Below, piece after piece: positions 40,152 through 42,356 of a DNA stretch of 42,356 bases. The translations under genes were made by a program, and so were the position numbers. The stretch lies in contig JBASGW010000040.1 of the NCBI GenBank assembly GCA_049653745.1, positions 1 to 42,356 of the forward strand, given 5' to 3'. Numbering within the stretch: the stretch's first letter is position 1; each line of letters begins with the position of its first letter. The stretch is from CANDYO01 sp049653745. GTDB taxonomy: Bacteria; Pseudomonadota; Alphaproteobacteria; Rickettsiales; CANDYO01. The notes under the pieces were generated by a model, which was not told the DNA's origin, did not search any database, and was given only the letters and a program-made list of their open reading frames with translations.

Positions 40152-42230
40152 ATGGCAAGAATAACACCATTACAAGATGTAAGAAATATAGGAATATGCG
40201 CGCATATTGATGCTGGTAAAACAACAACAACTGAGCGTATTTTATATTACACCGGAAAGTCTCACAAAATAGGTGAGGTGCATGATGGTGGTGCCACTAT
40301 GGACTGGATGGAGCAAGAGCAAGAGCGTGGTATCACGATTACTTCTGCTGCCACTACTTGTAATTGGGGTAAGAATAAAATTAACATTATTGACACTCCT
40401 GGTCACGTTGACTTCACCATTGAAGTTGAGCGTTCATTGAGAGTGTTAGATGGTGCTGTGGCTGTGTTTGATGGTGTTGCTGGTGTTGAGCCTCAATCTG
40501 AAACAGTTTGGCGTCAAGCTGATAAATATGAAGTTCCTAGAATCTGTTTTGTAAATAAAATGGATCGTACTGGCGCAAATTTTTATCGTTGCGTTGATAT
40601 GATTGTTGATAGACTAGGTGCTACTCCGGTGGTTCTTCAGTTGCCTATTGGTAGTGAAGACACTTTTGTTGGTGTGATAGATATAGTTAAGATGCGTAGC
40701 ATTGTATGGAAAAATGAAGATTTAGGAGCTGAGTTTAGCTATGGAGAGATTCCAGCTGAGCTAAAAGATAAAGCTGCTGAGTATCATCATAAATTACTTG
40801 ATACAATTGTTGAAGTTGATGATGTAATTACTGAAAAATATTTAAATGCAGAAGAGATAACTGTTGAAGAGATACAAAAATGTATTCGTAAAGGTACTGT
40901 TTCTGGTAAATTTGTTCCGGTTCTTTGTGGTTCAGCTTTTAAAAATAAAGGTGTTCAGCCTCTTCTTGATGCAGTTATTGATTATTTACCAAGTCCTTTA
41001 GATGTTCCTGCTATGAATGGTGTGGATGTTGACAATCATGAAATATTGATTGAGCGTAAAGCTTCTGATTCGGATCCTTTTTCTGGTTTGGCATTTAAAG
41101 TGATGAATGATCCTTTTGTTGGGTCTTTAACTTTTGTAAGAATTTACTCTGGTGTTCTAAATGCTTCTACTTCAGTGATGAATACAGTGAAGGATCAAAA
41201 AGAGCGTGTTGGACGTATGTTATTAATGCATGCAAATAATAGAGAGGATGTAAAAGAAGCAAGAGCTGGAGATATTGTGGCTTTAGCTGGTCTTAAAAAT
41301 ACTACAACTGGTGATACTTTATGTGATCCAGATCATTTGGTTATTTTAGAAAGAATGGAATTTCCTAAGCCAGTTATTGAAGTTGCTGTGGAGCCTAAAA
41401 CTGCTGCTGATCAAGAAAAAATGGGTATGGCTTTGGCTAGATTATCTGCTGAAGATCCTTCGTTGCATGTGTGTTCAGATATTGAAACTGGACAAACCAT
41501 TTTGAAAGGAATGGGTGAGTTGCACTTAGAAATTATTGTTGACCGTATGAAGCGTGAGTTTAAAGTGGATGCTAATATTGGTGCTCCTCAAGTGGCTTAT
41601 CGTGAAACTATCACTAAGTCAGCTGAAATAGATTATACTCATAAGAAGCAAACTGGTGGCGCTGGTCAATTTGCTAAGATTAAAGTAATCTTAGAGCCTT
41701 CAGAAGTTGGTGCTGGTTTTGTGTTCGTAAGTAAAATTGTTGGTGGTAATGTTCCAAAAGAATATATCCCTGGAGTTGAAAAAGGGCTTGAGCAAGCTAA
41801 AGAAAATGGTGTTTTAGCTGGGTTTCCAATGATTGATATTAAGGCTACGTTAATAGACGGTGCTTATCACGATGTTGACTCAAGCGTTATGGCGTTTGAA
41901 ATAGCAGCTAAGTCTTTATTTAGAGAAGGTATTCCTAAATGTAGTCCAAAACTTCTTGAGCCAATCATGAAAGTTGAGGTGGTTACTCCAGAAGAATATA
42001 TGGGTGATATAATAGGTGATTTAAATAGTCGTCGTGGAAATATCAGTGGTATGGAAAGAAGAGCTAATGCGCAGATCGTGTCAGCTACAGTTCCATTAGC
42101 TACAATGTTTGGATATGTAAATAGTTTGCGTTCGATGTCTCAAGGGAGAGCTCAGTATTCTATGCAATTCTCTCATTATGAGCAAGTGCCGCAACATGTT
42201 GCAGATGAAATTATTAAAAAACATAGCTAA
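40152..42230 (+). CDS. fusA: Elongation factor G
   Basis: EF-G is the GTPase that drives translocation and, with RRF, ribosome recycling. The 692-residue protein is standard length and has the G1 loop AHIDAGKTTTTERIL, the switch I sequence MDWMEQEQERGITITSAATT, the G3 DTPGHVDF and G4 NKMD motifs, then domains II to V (for example HKKQTGGAGQFAKIKV in domain IV and the C-terminal SMQFSHYEQVP). AGGAAG precedes the ATG. It lies 31 bases after rpsG. Confidence 0.98.
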   Translation: MARITPLQDVRNIGICAHIDAGKTTTTERILYYTGKSHKIGEVHDGGATMDWMEQEQERGITITSAATTCNWGKNKINIIDTPGHVDFTIEVERSLRVLDGAVAVFDGVAGVEPQSETVWRQADKYEVPRICFVNKMDRTGANFYRCVDMIVDRLGATPVVLQLPIGSEDTFVGVIDIVKMRSIVWKNEDLGAEFSYGEIPAELKDKAAEYHHKLLDTIVEVDDVITEKYLNAEEITVEEIQKCIRKGTVSGKFVPVLCGSAFKNKGVQPLLDAVIDYLPSPLDVPAMNGVDVDNHEILIERKASDSDPFSGLAFKVMNDPFVGSLTFVRIYSGVLNASTSVMNTVKDQKERVGRMLLMHANNREDVKEARAGDIVALAGLKNTTTGDTLCDPDHLVILERMEFPKPVIEVAVEPKTAADQEKMGMALARLSAEDPSLHVCSDIETGQTILKGMGELHLEIIVDRMKREFKVDANIGAPQVAYRETITKSAEIDYTHKKQTGGAGQFAKIKVILEPSEVGAGFVFVSKIVGGNVPKEYIPGVEKGLEQAKENGVLAGFPMIDIKATLIDGAYHDVDSSVMAFEIAAKSLFREGIPKCSPKLLEPIMKVEVVTPEEYMGDIIGDLNSRRGNISGMERRANAQIVSATVPLATMFGYVNSLRSMSQGRAQYSMQFSHYEQVPQHVADEIIKKHS

Positions 42231-42260
42231 TTTTTAAAAGAAGCAGGAGAAGTAAATAAA

Positions 42261-42356
42261 ATGGCCAAGGAAAAATTTGAAAGAAATAAGCCGCACTGTA
42301 ATATAGGAACTATTGGTCACGTGGATCATGGTAAAACAACCTTAACAGCGGCAATT
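42261..42356 (+). CDS. tuf: Elongation factor Tu, 5' part only (cut by the window end)
   Basis: The frame from the ATG at 42261 runs off the end of the window after 32 codons. It begins MAKEKFERNKPHCNIGTIGH and continues VDHGKTTLTAAI, with the G1 loop GHVDHGKT of EF-Tu. AGGAG lies about 10 bases before the start. It directly follows fusA (30 bases), the ancestral str-operon order. In Rickettsia tuf is separated from fusA. Confidence 0.97.
   Translation, partial: MAKEKFERNKPHCNIGTIGHVDHGKTTLTAAI

Overview
The window looks like a stretch of chromosome from an obligate intracellular alphaproteobacterium of the order Rickettsiales. By eye it is about one third G+C. The evidence is an ATP/ADP translocase (tlc), a DUF2610 protein, a CADD-like p-aminobenzoate oxygenase, ThyX, an RMD1-family protein, an ankyrin-repeat protein, and a circularly permuted (two-piece) tmRNA gene of the alphaproteobacterial kind. 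It does not look like Rickettsia itself: ispE (MEP pathway) and rpe (pentose phosphates) are present, and fusA is followed directly by tuf, whereas Rickettsia has that pair split. A Midichloria-like or other deep-branching Rickettsiales lineage is possible, but this is inference. No family can be fixed from the sequence alone.

Layout. 1-3.7 kb: ankyrin protein, infA, maf/ispE (overlapping), and a small orphan gene. 3.7-6.1 kb (minus): the compact operon DUF2610-rpe-prmC-GST. 6.2-9.3 kb: a tiny orphan ORF, tRNA-Arg(CCG), kdsA, a decayed FAD-oxidase gene, a secreted orphan protein and a gene-poor stretch. 9.3-13.3 kb (minus): the envelope operon rseP-bamA-skp with a terminator. 13.4-19.3 kb: an orphan gene, tRNA-Gln(UUG), then (minus) an ELM1-like protein, RMD1, murC, murB and a GGDEF protein. 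19.4-23 kb: PAP2 phosphatase, dapF and an LpoA-like lipoprotein, with rsmI divergent. 23-25 kb: a 664-aa secreted repeat protein. 25-26 kb (minus): the trans-translation pair ssrA-sspB. 26-34 kb: thyX, rnd, uvrC, a YgjP-type metalloprotease, uup and two GNAT acetyltransferases. 34-37 kb (minus): a CADD-like gene, def and fmt, followed by a small secreted protein that shares its leader with the 664-aa protein. 37.2-38.7 kb: tlc. 39.1 kb to the end: the str operon rpsL-rpsG-fusA-tuf (tuf cut by the window edge).

How it fits together. The cell still builds an outer membrane (BamA, Skp, RseP, KdsA for KDO) and peptidoglycan (DapF, MurB, MurC, LpoA-like), makes its own isoprenoids (IspE), and imports nucleotides from a host (Tlc). 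The CADD-like protein, Def, Fmt and ThyX form a folate/one-carbon theme. SspB sits next to the RNA whose tags it recognises.

The least ordinary features are the two secreted Thr/Ser/Asn/Gly-rich proteins with an identical 14-residue start. The smaller one lies between two copies of the fmt 3' end, which looks like the footprint of an insertion or duplication. Other points of interest are a pseudo-receiver diguanylate cyclase attached to the mur operon and a frameshifted FAD-oxidase relic.
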